DNA of 64,000 nt from a bacterium (GTDB lineage: Bacteria > Verrucomicrobiota > Verrucomicrobiia > Limisphaerales > UBA11358), in the NCBI GenBank assembly GCA_021780905.1, contig JAJXXW010000049.1, positions 32,337 through 96,336 of the forward strand. The letters are read 5' to 3'. Positions 26,839-35,592 of this stretch are shown piece after piece. Numbering within the stretch: the stretch's first letter is position 1; each line of letters opens with the position of its first letter. Position numbers and translations under genes: made by a program. The notes beneath the pieces were generated by a model. The model was not told the origin of the DNA, did not search any database, and worked only from the letters and a program-made list of their open reading frames with translations.

Positions 26839-27897
26839 TTAATCTTTCGCAATTTGGATTTGCACTTTGAGCGCCAGGCTTTTGTCGCCCGCCTGCCGCA
26901 TCGCTTCGCCGGCATCCGCCAGCGGCAGCACGCCGGTGATCAGCGTCCGCAAATCTATCCGCTTCGTCGCCACCAGCCGGATCGCTTCGTCAAACACATC
27001 GCCGTAGCGCATCGAACCGATGAAATTGATTTCGCGGTTCATCAGCAAATTGGCCGGCAACGGCACGTCTTCCGTGCCAATCGTGCCGATCTGCACAATC
27101 GTCCCGCCCGGTCGCACAAGATCAAACGCCTGCCGCAACGCGGGGCGCGCTCCAGAGGCCTCAAAGATGACGTCGAAACCGTCGCCGGTAAGCTCGCGGA
27201 CCTGTTCCGCCAGATTTTTGGCTGACGGATCCAAACCGATATCGGCGCCCAGCTTTTGTGCCATGTCGCGGCGTGCAGCCACGATGTCGCTCAACGCCAC
27301 CGGAGCTGCGCCAAAGGTGCGCGCCGTCATCGCCACGAGCAGGCCGATCGGCCCGCCGCCGGCCACCAAAACGCGTTTGCCGGAAATGTTGCCGGCGCGC
27401 TTCACCGCCTGCAACGCCACGGCGAACGGTTCCATCATCGCGCCCAAGCCGTCGTCCATGCTCGCCGGCAGTGCGTGGCATTGGTCGGCGCGCACGGACA
27501 CAAATTCCGCAAACGCACCGTCGGTCGGCGGCTTGGTGCTGGCGCTGCCGAGCATGATGATTTTGCGGCAGAGATTGGGCCGGCCGGCCTTGCAGTATTC
27601 GCAGAAGCCGCAGGAGCGCGCCGGGTTGACCGTGACGCGCGTGCCGGTCCTCACCGACTCCACGCCGTCGGCCACTTCCGCTACATCCGCCGTGAATTCA
27701 TGGCCGAGGATGAACGGCCGCGTCGGCACGAACGCCGCGCAATAGCCGTGCTCGAAATAGTGCAGGTCGGACCCGCAGATGCCCGCGCGGCGCACGCGCA
27801 GCCGCACCATGCCCGGCTTCAACGCCGGCATCGGTTGCGGTTCAATTTTTATGGTCTTCGCGCCGTGCAGCACGGCGGCGGTCATGGTGGAACTCAT
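26839..27897 (-). CDS. Zinc-dependent polyol/sugar-acid dehydrogenase
   Basis: A 352-residue medium-chain dehydrogenase of the sorbitol/L-idonate 5-dehydrogenase group. The catalytic zinc region GICGSDLHYFEHGYCAAF and GHEFTADV, the structural zinc Cys cluster in SCGFCEYCKAGRPNLC, and the Rossmann motif VLVAGGGPIGLLVAM are intact. It probably oxidises a secondary alcohol of a sugar or sugar acid with NAD+. In an L-fucose/L-galactose route it could act on the 2-keto-3-deoxy acid or on an aldonate; this is an inference. Gaps of 7 and 5 bp to its neighbours support one transcript. Confidence 0.9.
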   Translation of the reverse strand: MSSTMTAAVLHGAKTIKIEPQPMPALKPGMVRLRVRRAGICGSDLHYFEHGYCAAFVPTRPFILGHEFTADVAEVADGVESVRTGTRVTVNPARSCGFCEYCKAGRPNLCRKIIMLGSASTKPPTDGAFAEFVSVRADQCHALPASMDDGLGAMMEPFAVALQAVKRAGNISGKRVLVAGGGPIGLLVAMTARTFGAAPVALSDIVAARRDMAQKLGADIGLDPSAKNLAEQVRELTGDGFDVIFEASGARPALRQAFDLVRPGGTIVQIGTIGTEDVPLPANLLMNREINFIGSMRYGDVFDEAIRLVATKRIDLRTLITGVLPLADAGEAMRQAGDKSLALKVQIQIAKD

Positions 27898-27904
27898 AAT
27901 GGAT

Positions 27905-28738
27905 TCAGTTTTTTATGCCGTAAAACCGGGCGCAGTTGCCGCCCAGAGCTTGTTCGCGAACGGCGGCAGGATATTGCCGGAGGTGGTGGAAGACAATATT
28001 CATCGTCGTCGTGTAGTCGGCGGACAAGGTGCACACCGGCCAGTCGGAGCCGATCATCACGCGTTCCGGGCCGAACGCGGACAGGACGACCTCCAGGTAG
28101 GGATGGAATTGTTCGGGCCGCCATTGCTTCCACGGTGCCTCGGTGACCAGCCCGGACAACTTGCAGCAGACGTTCGGGAATTCCGCCAGCCGCCGCAGGT
28201 CTTCACGCCAGGGCGAAACCAATCCGTCGCGGATCGCCGGCTTGGCGATGTGATCCAGCACGAAACGTTGTTGGGGAAATTCAGCGACCAGTTTTGCCGC
28301 CACCGGCAGATGTTTCGGGAACAGCAACAAATCGTAAGTCAGATCAAACTCAGGTAATTGGCCGATGCCGCGCCGGAACTCCGGTCGCAGCATGAAATCG
28401 TCGTCCGGTTCGTCATGCACGACGTGCCGGACGCCGACGAGTTTCGGATGCCGGGAAAATTTTTCCAACTGCGTCCGCACGGACGGCGACTGCAAATCCA
28501 CCCAGCCGACGACGCCCTGGATGTAATCGTGTTCGCCGGCCAGTTGCAGCAGCCATTCGGTCTCCTCGATCATCTGCCGCGCCTGCACGGCGATGGTGCC
28601 GTCGAACCCGGCGGCCCGGAGCAGCGGCTGGAGTTCATCCGGCAGATAATCGCGTCTCAAAACCGCCATGTCATCCGTCATCCAGACGTGCTGGGCCGGG
28701 TTGTATTTCCAAAAATGCTGGTGGGCGTCGAGGCGCAT
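27905..28738 (-). CDS. Amidohydrolase-2 family sugar lactonase (L-fuconolactonase-like)
   Basis: A 277-residue TIM-barrel hydrolase. The start MRLDAHQHFWKYNPAQHVWM (metal-binding HxH equivalent), AVQARQMIEETEWLLQLA, FVLDHIAKPAI and RVMIGSDWPVCTL (metal Asp) follow the L-fucono-1,5-lactonase / L-rhamnono-lactonase group of amidohydrolases. It would open the lactone made by the operon's aldo/keto reductase. It begins 3 bp after the LamG gene. No fuconate dehydratase is present in the window, so the pathway is completed elsewhere or differs. Confidence 0.88.
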   Translation of the reverse strand: MRLDAHQHFWKYNPAQHVWMTDDMAVLRRDYLPDELQPLLRAAGFDGTIAVQARQMIEETEWLLQLAGEHDYIQGVVGWVDLQSPSVRTQLEKFSRHPKLVGVRHVVHDEPDDDFMLRPEFRRGIGQLPEFDLTYDLLLFPKHLPVAAKLVAEFPQQRFVLDHIAKPAIRDGLVSPWREDLRRLAEFPNVCCKLSGLVTEAPWKQWRPEQFHPYLEVVLSAFGPERVMIGSDWPVCTLSADYTTTMNIVFHHLRQYPAAVREQALGGNCARFYGIKN

Positions 28739-28741
28739 GGC

Positions 28742-31414
28742 TCACTGCTTTTCGATCTCAAAACTCTGGGTGGACGTGGCGGACAAGCCGACCCAGACGA
28801 TCAAGGTATAAGTGCCATCGGTGTCCAAGTTGACGCCTTGCCGGAAGTTCGGGCCGGCCGTCTGGGAGACGCCGTTTATTTTGAGGCTGGCGGCGGTCCG
28901 GCTTTCCCAGTTCTTGATTTCAAAACACAGGTTGTGGATCGGATGGTCCTTGGCGGCGGCGATTTGGAAGGACAGTGGTCCCGGGCCATAGGTGAATCCG
29001 TAAGTCCGGCCGGGCTGGTGGTAGCCCTGGCTGGTGCCGCCGGAAATATTTTCAACGGCCGGGGCACTCAACCACGACTTGGCCAGATTCGTCAGCGAAG
29101 CGGCCGATTGATCGGTCATGCCTTCCATTAAAAGATTGTCCTGATAGGCAATGGTTCCCCGTTGATCCAAATACAACGGCCAATACAGATGGGAAATGGA
29201 GCTGTGCGACGCCCGGTCGGGGAAGCTGGCGTTCCGTCCGGAGGAGTTGATTTGCGATATGGGCCAATGATTCCAACTGGGAAACACTGAATACCAGGTG
29301 CGTTCGCCCTTGTAGATGTTGCCGTCATTGAAATTCTGGATGGCAAACGGGCTGAAGGGGCCGGTGAAATGGATCATCTGGATGATGCTGCCGGCGAATT
29401 TGGGCTTGGGCGGATGGGGGTTCCAGTCATAGTCCCTGGCCCGGCCGTTGCCATAGACCAACGTCATCACCGGTGTTTTGCACAGGACACTTTCGGGATG
29501 CTGGCCCGGACTTAAAACGGCAATTTGCTCGTCCCATTCGTGCCAGCCTTCCGGTTTTGAAGAATAGCAGCGCATGAGCTTGCTCGCCACGCCGTCGGGA
29601 TAAATATAGTAAAACCAGTCCGCGATTTCACCCCAGCCGGTGGCGGGATCGTAGTTGGCCCAATGATGATCCGGGTTTGCCAGCCGGTAGCGCCACTCGA
29701 CCACCACGCGGGCCGGATTATTTTCAATGACCCGCACATGCGAGTCATAACAGGGCTTGTCCGACATCGGCTCGCAATCACCCGGCGCATCGGGCGTGAA
29801 GCCGGTCTCGTTGAATTCCTCCGTGAACCATTGGTTCGAGGCGACGATCATCGGGATGTAACTGACCCCCCGCCAGAAAACAAATTTTGTCGGCAACTGG
29901 TCAAAGCCCACCACCACGTCCGGATAAGCGCCATAGCGGAACAAATTTTCCCAGGTTTCGTAATAGGGCAGATTGGTGTAAATCGCCCCAAACTTCCCCT
30001 GCGTGTCCGGAAAGGGAAACCGGCGCAACTGCATATCGGGGGCGGCCACAATCGCCGGGCCGGGATTGTAGCCCGCATACGATTCGGCCAACTGGCTTTG
30101 GCTCAAGGCCACGTTGTAAACCCTCGCCTCGTCAATCAGTCCGTCAAACCCGAAATTACTCAACAACGTGTCGTGGGTGCCGTCGGTCGGCACCGTCAGG
30201 ATGCCCGCCTTGCCCACGCGCACCTCGGCCTTGGCGGTTTGCACCCCGCCGGTGCCGATTTTCCGGCTGGCGATTTCCCGCCCGTTGAGACACAGCCGCA
30301 TCCGGCCATCATTTTTGTTGTAAGTGCCGGCCAGATGATACCAGCGGAACACCGCCAGATGGTTGGTGTCGGTGTAGGGCGGTTTATTCGGAACACTCAA
30401 TTGTTCCCACACGCCGTCCACCTTCACCCTGAAGCCGGGATAACCATGGCTGTCCACCCCGAGAAAATAGCCGTCATTGTCGCCTTGTTGGATCAGGGGC
30501 ACCCAGTTCCAGGGATAGGCACCGATCGCGAACCACGCCTCAAGGGTCAAACTACCGCCGGCCAGCGCCGGTGCCTGGGCGGCCGGGAGCGCGACCACAG
30601 TGTTATAGCCATCGAATTCAAGCGCCGTGCCAGACACGCCTTGCTTCCAATAAGTTTTTGGACCGGCCACGGGCAGGCTGGCCTTGGAGATGGCCTCCTC
30701 GGTGGCATCACCGGTTCCCTCGTCGAACTTAAACCACGCAGCCGGCGTCACGCCGGCCGGCCCCTTTTGCGGATTGCCCGCCACTTTGGTTTGCACGGCG
30801 GCATGTTCCGGGTTGGTCCGTCTCAACTCCGCCACACCGTCTGGATTCAACTGCAACACCTGGGTGGTTTGGTTCAACGGATCGTTCCAATCTTCAATCC
30901 GGGACGTTCCTTTTTTAACCACCCGCTTGACCCGCCCGTCCGGCGTGATGGTGAACACTTCATCCACAAAATTGGTCGTGGCGAGGTTGCCATTGGGGTT
31001 GCCGGCAGTGAAGTTCGGCAGATACCGCCAATGCACCACGACTTGATCGGGCGTGTTTTTAATGATCGCGGCGTGGGAATAGACATTGGCCCGGTCGGTC
31101 ATCGGCTCGCCGCCGTCGCCGCTGCGCGGGATGATTTCAGCAAAGTTCCACTGGCCCTGTTTGGTTTTCCAATAGGGCAGATAGCTGTTGCCCCGCCAGA
31201 AAACCAGTTCGCCCCCGGCAGCGGGCAGCCGCGTGACAATGTCGGCAAACGGGCCGGTGCGCGAATACGCCTCCCACGGCTGGCCCGTGTTCAAGGCTGT
31301 GTAATAGGCGCCAAAATCAACCTGGGCGCCGCGCCCATGGAGGGCGAACGCGACCGGCAGCAGGGGCAAAATCACCTTGAGCCGGCGGATGATTGATTCA
31401 GTTGATTTCATCAT
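28742..31414 (-). CDS. Secreted LamG-domain protein, carbohydrate operon
   Basis: An 890-residue exported protein of unknown function and the first gene of the six-gene operon. ATG 31414 is preferred to 31444 because it precedes a signal peptide (IIRRLKVILPLLPVAFALHG). A LamG/concanavalin-like domain spans about residues 230-400 (GSLTLEAWFAIGAYPWNWVP, YHLAGTYNKNDGRMRLCLNG, DGLIDEARVYNVALS). It splits a beta-rich host domain whose two halves repeat the pattern 'LVFWRGNSYLPYW' and 'FVFWRGVSYIPM'. I do not recognise the host domain. Its place in the operon suggests glycan binding or degradation at the cell surface. Confidence 0.8.
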   Translation of the reverse strand: MMKSTESIIRRLKVILPLLPVAFALHGRGAQVDFGAYYTALNTGQPWEAYSRTGPFADIVTRLPAAGGELVFWRGNSYLPYWKTKQGQWNFAEIIPRSGDGGEPMTDRANVYSHAAIIKNTPDQVVVHWRYLPNFTAGNPNGNLATTNFVDEVFTITPDGRVKRVVKKGTSRIEDWNDPLNQTTQVLQLNPDGVAELRRTNPEHAAVQTKVAGNPQKGPAGVTPAAWFKFDEGTGDATEEAISKASLPVAGPKTYWKQGVSGTALEFDGYNTVVALPAAQAPALAGGSLTLEAWFAIGAYPWNWVPLIQQGDNDGYFLGVDSHGYPGFRVKVDGVWEQLSVPNKPPYTDTNHLAVFRWYHLAGTYNKNDGRMRLCLNGREIASRKIGTGGVQTAKAEVRVGKAGILTVPTDGTHDTLLSNFGFDGLIDEARVYNVALSQSQLAESYAGYNPGPAIVAAPDMQLRRFPFPDTQGKFGAIYTNLPYYETWENLFRYGAYPDVVVGFDQLPTKFVFWRGVSYIPMIVASNQWFTEEFNETGFTPDAPGDCEPMSDKPCYDSHVRVIENNPARVVVEWRYRLANPDHHWANYDPATGWGEIADWFYYIYPDGVASKLMRCYSSKPEGWHEWDEQIAVLSPGQHPESVLCKTPVMTLVYGNGRARDYDWNPHPPKPKFAGSIIQMIHFTGPFSPFAIQNFNDGNIYKGERTWYSVFPSWNHWPISQINSSGRNASFPDRASHSSISHLYWPLYLDQRGTIAYQDNLLMEGMTDQSAASLTNLAKSWLSAPAVENISGGTSQGYHQPGRTYGFTYGPGPLSFQIAAAKDHPIHNLCFEIKNWESRTAASLKINGVSQTAGPNFRQGVNLDTDGTYTLIVWVGLSATSTQSFEIEKQ

Positions 31415-31646
31415 GTGAATGCTGCCGCTCTTTCGGCGCGGCAATGATCAATAATTGCTCCTCATCCCACCGCTGTGAGCCAGGGCTTAAGATTTTTGGA
31501 CGGACTATCGTGCCGGGAAAAAATCGTTTCGCTGTTGATCCAAACTTGCTGCGTGGGGTTGTAAAAAACAAAATTGCCGTTCCAAATCAAGGTGAATTTT
31601 TATGTTCGCCGGTGCGCAACCCGAAGGCGATCCGCCGCCGGCCGGT

Positions 31647-33512
31647 TCATTCCACCGTCACGCTCTTGGCCAGGTTGCGCGGCTTGTCCACATCGCAGCC
31701 GCGCGCGACGGCGATATGATACGCGAACAGTTGCAGCGGCACGCTCGCCAGAATCGGGTTCAGCAGATCCAGCGTCGGCGCGAGATAAATCACGTCGTCC
31801 GCCACCTTCCTAATGGCCTTGTCGCCCTCGGTCGCCAGCGCAATGATCGGGCCTTGGCGGGCGCGGATCATGGCGAGGTTGGCCATCGTCTTGTCATACA
31901 TCGCATCCTGCGGCACCAGGAAAACCGTCGGCGTGCTTTTATCAATCAGCGCGATCGGCCCGTGTTTCATTTCCGCCGCCGAGTAGCCCTCGGCATGGAT
32001 GTAGGAAATCTCCTTGAGCTTGAGCGCGCCTTCCAGCGCAATCGGGAAAGTGTAGCCGCGCCCGAGGAAAAAGAAATCTTCCGCCTTCGTATATTTCTTC
32101 GCGACTTTTTTCAAGGCGTCGTTCTGCGCGAGAATTTTTTCAACCTGCTTCGGCAATTCTTCCAGCCCGCGCAAAACGTCCAGCGCCCGCTTGGCGGAGA
32201 GATGGCGCAGCCGGCCCAGATGGACTGCCAGCAGCGTCAAAATGGAAATCGTCGAGACAAACGCCTTGGTCGAGGCGACGCCGATTTCCGGGCCGGCGTG
32301 CATGTAAATGCCGCCGTCGGATTCGCGGGCGATGGTGCTGCCGACGACGTTGACGATGGCGAGCGCGCGGTGGCCGCGCCGCTTCGCTTCGCGCAAGGCG
32401 GCGAGCGTGTCGGCGGTTTCACCGGATTGCGAGAGCACCAGCAGCACGGTGTTTTTTTCCAGCGGACAATTGCGGTAACAAAATTCATGCGCGAACTCCA
32501 CCTCCACCGGCAGTTGCGCCAGATCCTCAATCAAGTATTCGCCGACGAGCGCCGCGTGCCAGCTCGTGCCGCTGGCGGCGATGACGATGCGGTCAATGCC
32601 GCGCAACTCGGCGGCGGTCATGTTCAGCCCGCCGAACTTGGCCGTCGCGCCCTCGAAATCCAGCCGGCCGCGCAGCGCGTTCCGGATGGTTTGCGGCTGC
32701 TCGTAAATTTCCTTGAGCATGAAGTGCGCGTGTTGGCCGCGCGCCGCGTCTTCCTGCGAAAATTCCAATTTGCTGATCTGCACGTTCGCCGTCTCCGTGC
32801 CGAGATTTTGCACGTCGAAACGTTCACTCGTGACCGTGGCCACGTCATAATCGTTCAGGTAAACCACCTTTTTCGTGTGGGCGACAATGGCGTTGGCGTC
32901 GCTGGCGACGAAGTTTTCCTCCTTGCCGATGCCGATGATGAGCGGCGAACCGCGCCGCGCGCCGACCATCGTGTCCGGAAAATCCGTGCAGATGACCGCC
33001 AGGCCATAGGTGCCGATGACCTCGCGCAGCGCGTCGCAAACGGCCTGGGCCAGCGTGTTGTCGTCGCCGTTCACGGCGTTTTTTGCCCGGCGCCTTTCGT
33101 AGTCATCGCCGATCAAATGCGCGAGGACTTCCGTGTCGGTGTCGGATTTGAATTTGTGTCCGGCGCGGATCAGTTTTTGTTTCAGCGCGTCGTAATTTTC
33201 GATGACGCCGTTGTGGACGACAGCGATTTTTCCGGACGCGTCGAGGTGCGGATGGCAGTTGGTGTCGGACGGAACGCCGTGCGTGGCCCAGCGGGTGTGG
33301 GCGATGCCGAGCGTGCCGGTAACCGGCCGGGACTTCAGCAACCGCGCGATGCCCTCGTCGATCTTGCCGAGTTTTTTGCGCACAACGAGGCCGGACGGAT
33401 TGAGCACGGCGACACCGGCGCTGTCGTAGCCGCGATATTCCAGACGTCGCAAGCCTTCGAGCAAGACGGGCGCCGCCGCCTTTTTGCCGACGTATCCGAT
33501 GATGCCGCACAT
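31647..33512 (-). CDS. glmS: Glutamine--fructose-6-phosphate aminotransferase (isomerizing)
   Basis: This cytoplasmic enzyme makes glucosamine 6-phosphate, the entry to UDP-GlcNAc, peptidoglycan and LPS. The 621-residue protein starts MCGIIGYVG with the nucleophile Cys2. It has the glutaminase motifs RRLEYRGYDSAG and HTRWATHGVPSDTNCHPH, followed by two SIS domains (VIAASGTSWHAALVGEYLIE, VLLVLSQSGETADTLAALRE, VASTKAFVSTISILTLLAVH) and the invariant ending DKPRNLAKSVTVE. No glmS ribozyme was recognised upstream. It is complete and of normal length. Confidence 0.97.
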   Translation of the reverse strand: MCGIIGYVGKKAAAPVLLEGLRRLEYRGYDSAGVAVLNPSGLVVRKKLGKIDEGIARLLKSRPVTGTLGIAHTRWATHGVPSDTNCHPHLDASGKIAVVHNGVIENYDALKQKLIRAGHKFKSDTDTEVLAHLIGDDYERRRAKNAVNGDDNTLAQAVCDALREVIGTYGLAVICTDFPDTMVGARRGSPLIIGIGKEENFVASDANAIVAHTKKVVYLNDYDVATVTSERFDVQNLGTETANVQISKLEFSQEDAARGQHAHFMLKEIYEQPQTIRNALRGRLDFEGATAKFGGLNMTAAELRGIDRIVIAASGTSWHAALVGEYLIEDLAQLPVEVEFAHEFCYRNCPLEKNTVLLVLSQSGETADTLAALREAKRRGHRALAIVNVVGSTIARESDGGIYMHAGPEIGVASTKAFVSTISILTLLAVHLGRLRHLSAKRALDVLRGLEELPKQVEKILAQNDALKKVAKKYTKAEDFFFLGRGYTFPIALEGALKLKEISYIHAEGYSAAEMKHGPIALIDKSTPTVFLVPQDAMYDKTMANLAMIRARQGPIIALATEGDKAIRKVADDVIYLAPTLDLLNPILASVPLQLFAYHIAVARGCDVDKPRNLAKSVTVE

Positions 33513-33582
33513 ATTTGGTAATTGGTTAAATGATTGAAACGTTGGATGAAAATTAGTGGACGCGCAAAAGCGATTTGACGAT

Positions 33583-34134
33583 TCACCCTTTCAACGAGTT
33601 CACGATCCATTCGGCCATCTCCGCCAGGTCGTCCACGACCATGGCGCGCTGGATTTTTTCCGCCGCGTCGCGCGCCACTTTCGCGCCGTAGCCGGTGCGG
33701 ACCAGGATGCTTTTTTTCACGCCGGCATTCCAGCCGCATTCCAGGTCAATCAACTTGTCGCCAACCATGAAGCTTTCGGTGAGGTTCAAATCAAACTCAT
33801 CTCGCGCATCGAACAAAAACTGCGGCGACGGCTTGCGGCCACAGCTGGGCTGGTCGGGTGCTTCCGGGGCGATGTAAATTTTCTCGAACCGCACGCCATC
33901 GCGCGCGAATTCGCTTTGCAGATGGCGATTCACGTTCTCGGCGTCCGCCAGCGTGAACAGGCCGCGGCCGATGCCGGACTGGTTCGTGACGACGAACAGT
34001 TTGCAGCCGGCGCCGGAAAGTTTTTTAAGCGCCGCGCCGGCGCCGGGAAAAATCTCCACGTCCTCGACCCGGTGCAGGTAGTTTTTTTCCACGATGAGCG
34101 TGCCATCGCGGTCGAGAAATACAGCGCGGTTCAT
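33583..34134 (-). CDS. gmhB: HAD phosphatase, GmhB-like
   Basis: A 183-residue HAD-superfamily phosphatase most like D-glycero-D-manno-heptose 1,7-bisphosphate 7-phosphatase (LPS heptose synthesis). Motif I FLDRDGTLIVEK, motif II LFVVTNQSGIGRG and the metal-binding motif FMVGDKLIDLECGWNAGVK are clear. The Cys-rich zinc loop of GmhB is only partly recognisable (PDQPSCGRKP), so histidinol phosphatase-type activity is an alternative. It is 70 bp upstream of glmS on the same strand; both would feed cell-envelope sugar synthesis. Confidence 0.85.
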   Translation of the reverse strand: MNRAVFLDRDGTLIVEKNYLHRVEDVEIFPGAGAALKKLSGAGCKLFVVTNQSGIGRGLFTLADAENVNRHLQSEFARDGVRFEKIYIAPEAPDQPSCGRKPSPQFLFDARDEFDLNLTESFMVGDKLIDLECGWNAGVKKSILVRTGYGAKVARDAAEKIQRAMVVDDLAEMAEWIVNSLKG

Positions 34135-34250
34135 GATGCGGTCGGATTGTGATCTGATTGAGGCAAGAATGGAATTGAAATGTTTCCGCCGGTGTGTGTA
34201 AACTGGCCAGACCTCGCGGTCATCAACTCAATAACCATCCGGCAAAACAC

Positions 34251-35540
34251 ATGAGCAACAAAGGACGTTTAGGAATTTTGGTAGGCGGCGGTCCGGCCCC
34301 CGGACTCAACGGAGTCATCTCGGCGGCCACCATTGAGGGCATCAATCAAGGCTACGAGGTTATCGGCTTTCGCGACGGCTTCAAATACATCGCGCAGGGC
34401 GACACGACGCAGATCAAGCCGTTGTCCATCCGCGACGTGAAGGACATCCACCTCAAGGGCGGCTCGATTCTCGGCACCGCGCGGACGAACCCGACCAAGT
34501 CCGAGGAGCAGATGAAAAACATTTTCACCGTGTTCGAGAAACTCGGCATCACCGCGCTGGTCAGCATCGGTGGCGATGACACGGCGTTTTCCGCCAGCCA
34601 CGTCGCGAAACGCAGCGGCGGCAAAATCAAGGTCGCGCACGTTCCGAAGACAATTGATAACGACCTGCCGTTGCCCGGCACCGCGCCGACGTTCGGCTAC
34701 GAAACCGCCCGTCATTACGGCGTGCAGATCGTTCGCAACCTGATTGAAGACGCGCGCACCACGTCGCGCTGGTATCTGATTATCAGCATGGGCCGCGCGG
34801 CAGGACACCTCGCCCTCGGCATCGCCAAGGCGTCGGCGGCCACGCTCGCCGTCATCTCCGAGGAATTTCACGGCCGCCCCGTCACGGTGGACGAGGTTTG
34901 CGACATCATCATCGGCTCCATCATCAAGCGCAAAGCCGAAGGCTCGCTTTATGGACTCGTCGTTCTCGCCGAAGGATTGATTGAAGCGCTCGGCGAAAAA
35001 GGCCTCGTCGCCGCGCTGCCCGATGGGCAACTGGAGCGCTTTGGCAAAGTCGTCCGCGACGACCACGGCCATCTGCGCCTCGGCGAAATTGAATTTGGCC
35101 GCCTGATGAAAGAGCTGTTGACCACGCGTTTGGAAAAGCTCGGCATCAAAATGACGTTCATTGACAAGGATCTCGGCTACGAACTGCGGTGCGCCGACCC
35201 GATCCCCTTCGACGCCGAATACACCCGCGATCTTGGCTACGCGGCGGTGAAATTCCTCCGGTCACCCGAGGCCGAAAAATACGGCGCGATCATCAGCTTT
35301 GTGGACGGAAAGATGAATCCGCTGCCGTTTGACCAGATGCTCGATCCCAAGACTGGTCGCATGCAAAACCGCCGCGTCAATGTGGACGGCGAAGCCTTCG
35401 AATGTGCGCAAGCCTACATGATCCGCCTCGAACGGGAGGATTTCGAGGACGCCAAGCAACTGGCCAAGCTTGCAGCGGTCATCAAGGTCACCCCGGACGA
35501 ATTTAAGAAGCGGTTTGGCTACCTTGCCGCCGTCAGTTAA
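34251..35540 (+). CDS. 6-phosphofructokinase, PPi-type signature
   Basis: A 429-residue glycolytic phosphofructokinase. ATG 34251 gives the normal N-terminus (MSNKGRLGILVGGGPAPGLN); an upstream in-frame start would add 19 unrelated residues. The GGDDT motif (LVSIGGDDTAFSA), with Asp where ATP-dependent enzymes have Gly, is the usual marker of pyrophosphate-dependent enzymes. PKTIDNDLPLPG carries the catalytic Asp and matches the PPi/ATP-PFK superfamily. MGRAAGHLALGIAKAS is also characteristic. A PPi-linked, potentially reversible step is thus likely, though some family members with this motif use ATP. It is followed by thiE after 52 bp. Confidence 0.92.
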   Translation: MSNKGRLGILVGGGPAPGLNGVISAATIEGINQGYEVIGFRDGFKYIAQGDTTQIKPLSIRDVKDIHLKGGSILGTARTNPTKSEEQMKNIFTVFEKLGITALVSIGGDDTAFSASHVAKRSGGKIKVAHVPKTIDNDLPLPGTAPTFGYETARHYGVQIVRNLIEDARTTSRWYLIISMGRAAGHLALGIAKASAATLAVISEEFHGRPVTVDEVCDIIIGSIIKRKAEGSLYGLVVLAEGLIEALGEKGLVAALPDGQLERFGKVVRDDHGHLRLGEIEFGRLMKELLTTRLEKLGIKMTFIDKDLGYELRCADPIPFDAEYTRDLGYAAVKFLRSPEAEKYGAIISFVDGKMNPLPFDQMLDPKTGRMQNRRVNVDGEAFECAQAYMIRLEREDFEDAKQLAKLAAVIKVTPDEFKKRFGYLAAVS

Positions 35541-35592
35541 TTGTTTTTGCGCAACCGGCGGCGGAAAAATTCCTGCCGCCGATTTGTTTACA

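Noticed and set aside
29663..31396. Plus-strand frame of 577 codons opposite the LamG protein gene
   Set aside because: Antisense shadow; no motif, and the minus-strand protein has clear LamG signatures.
31602..33521. Plus-strand open frame of 639 codons opposite glmS
   Set aside because: Shadow of glmS, which is certain on the minus strand.
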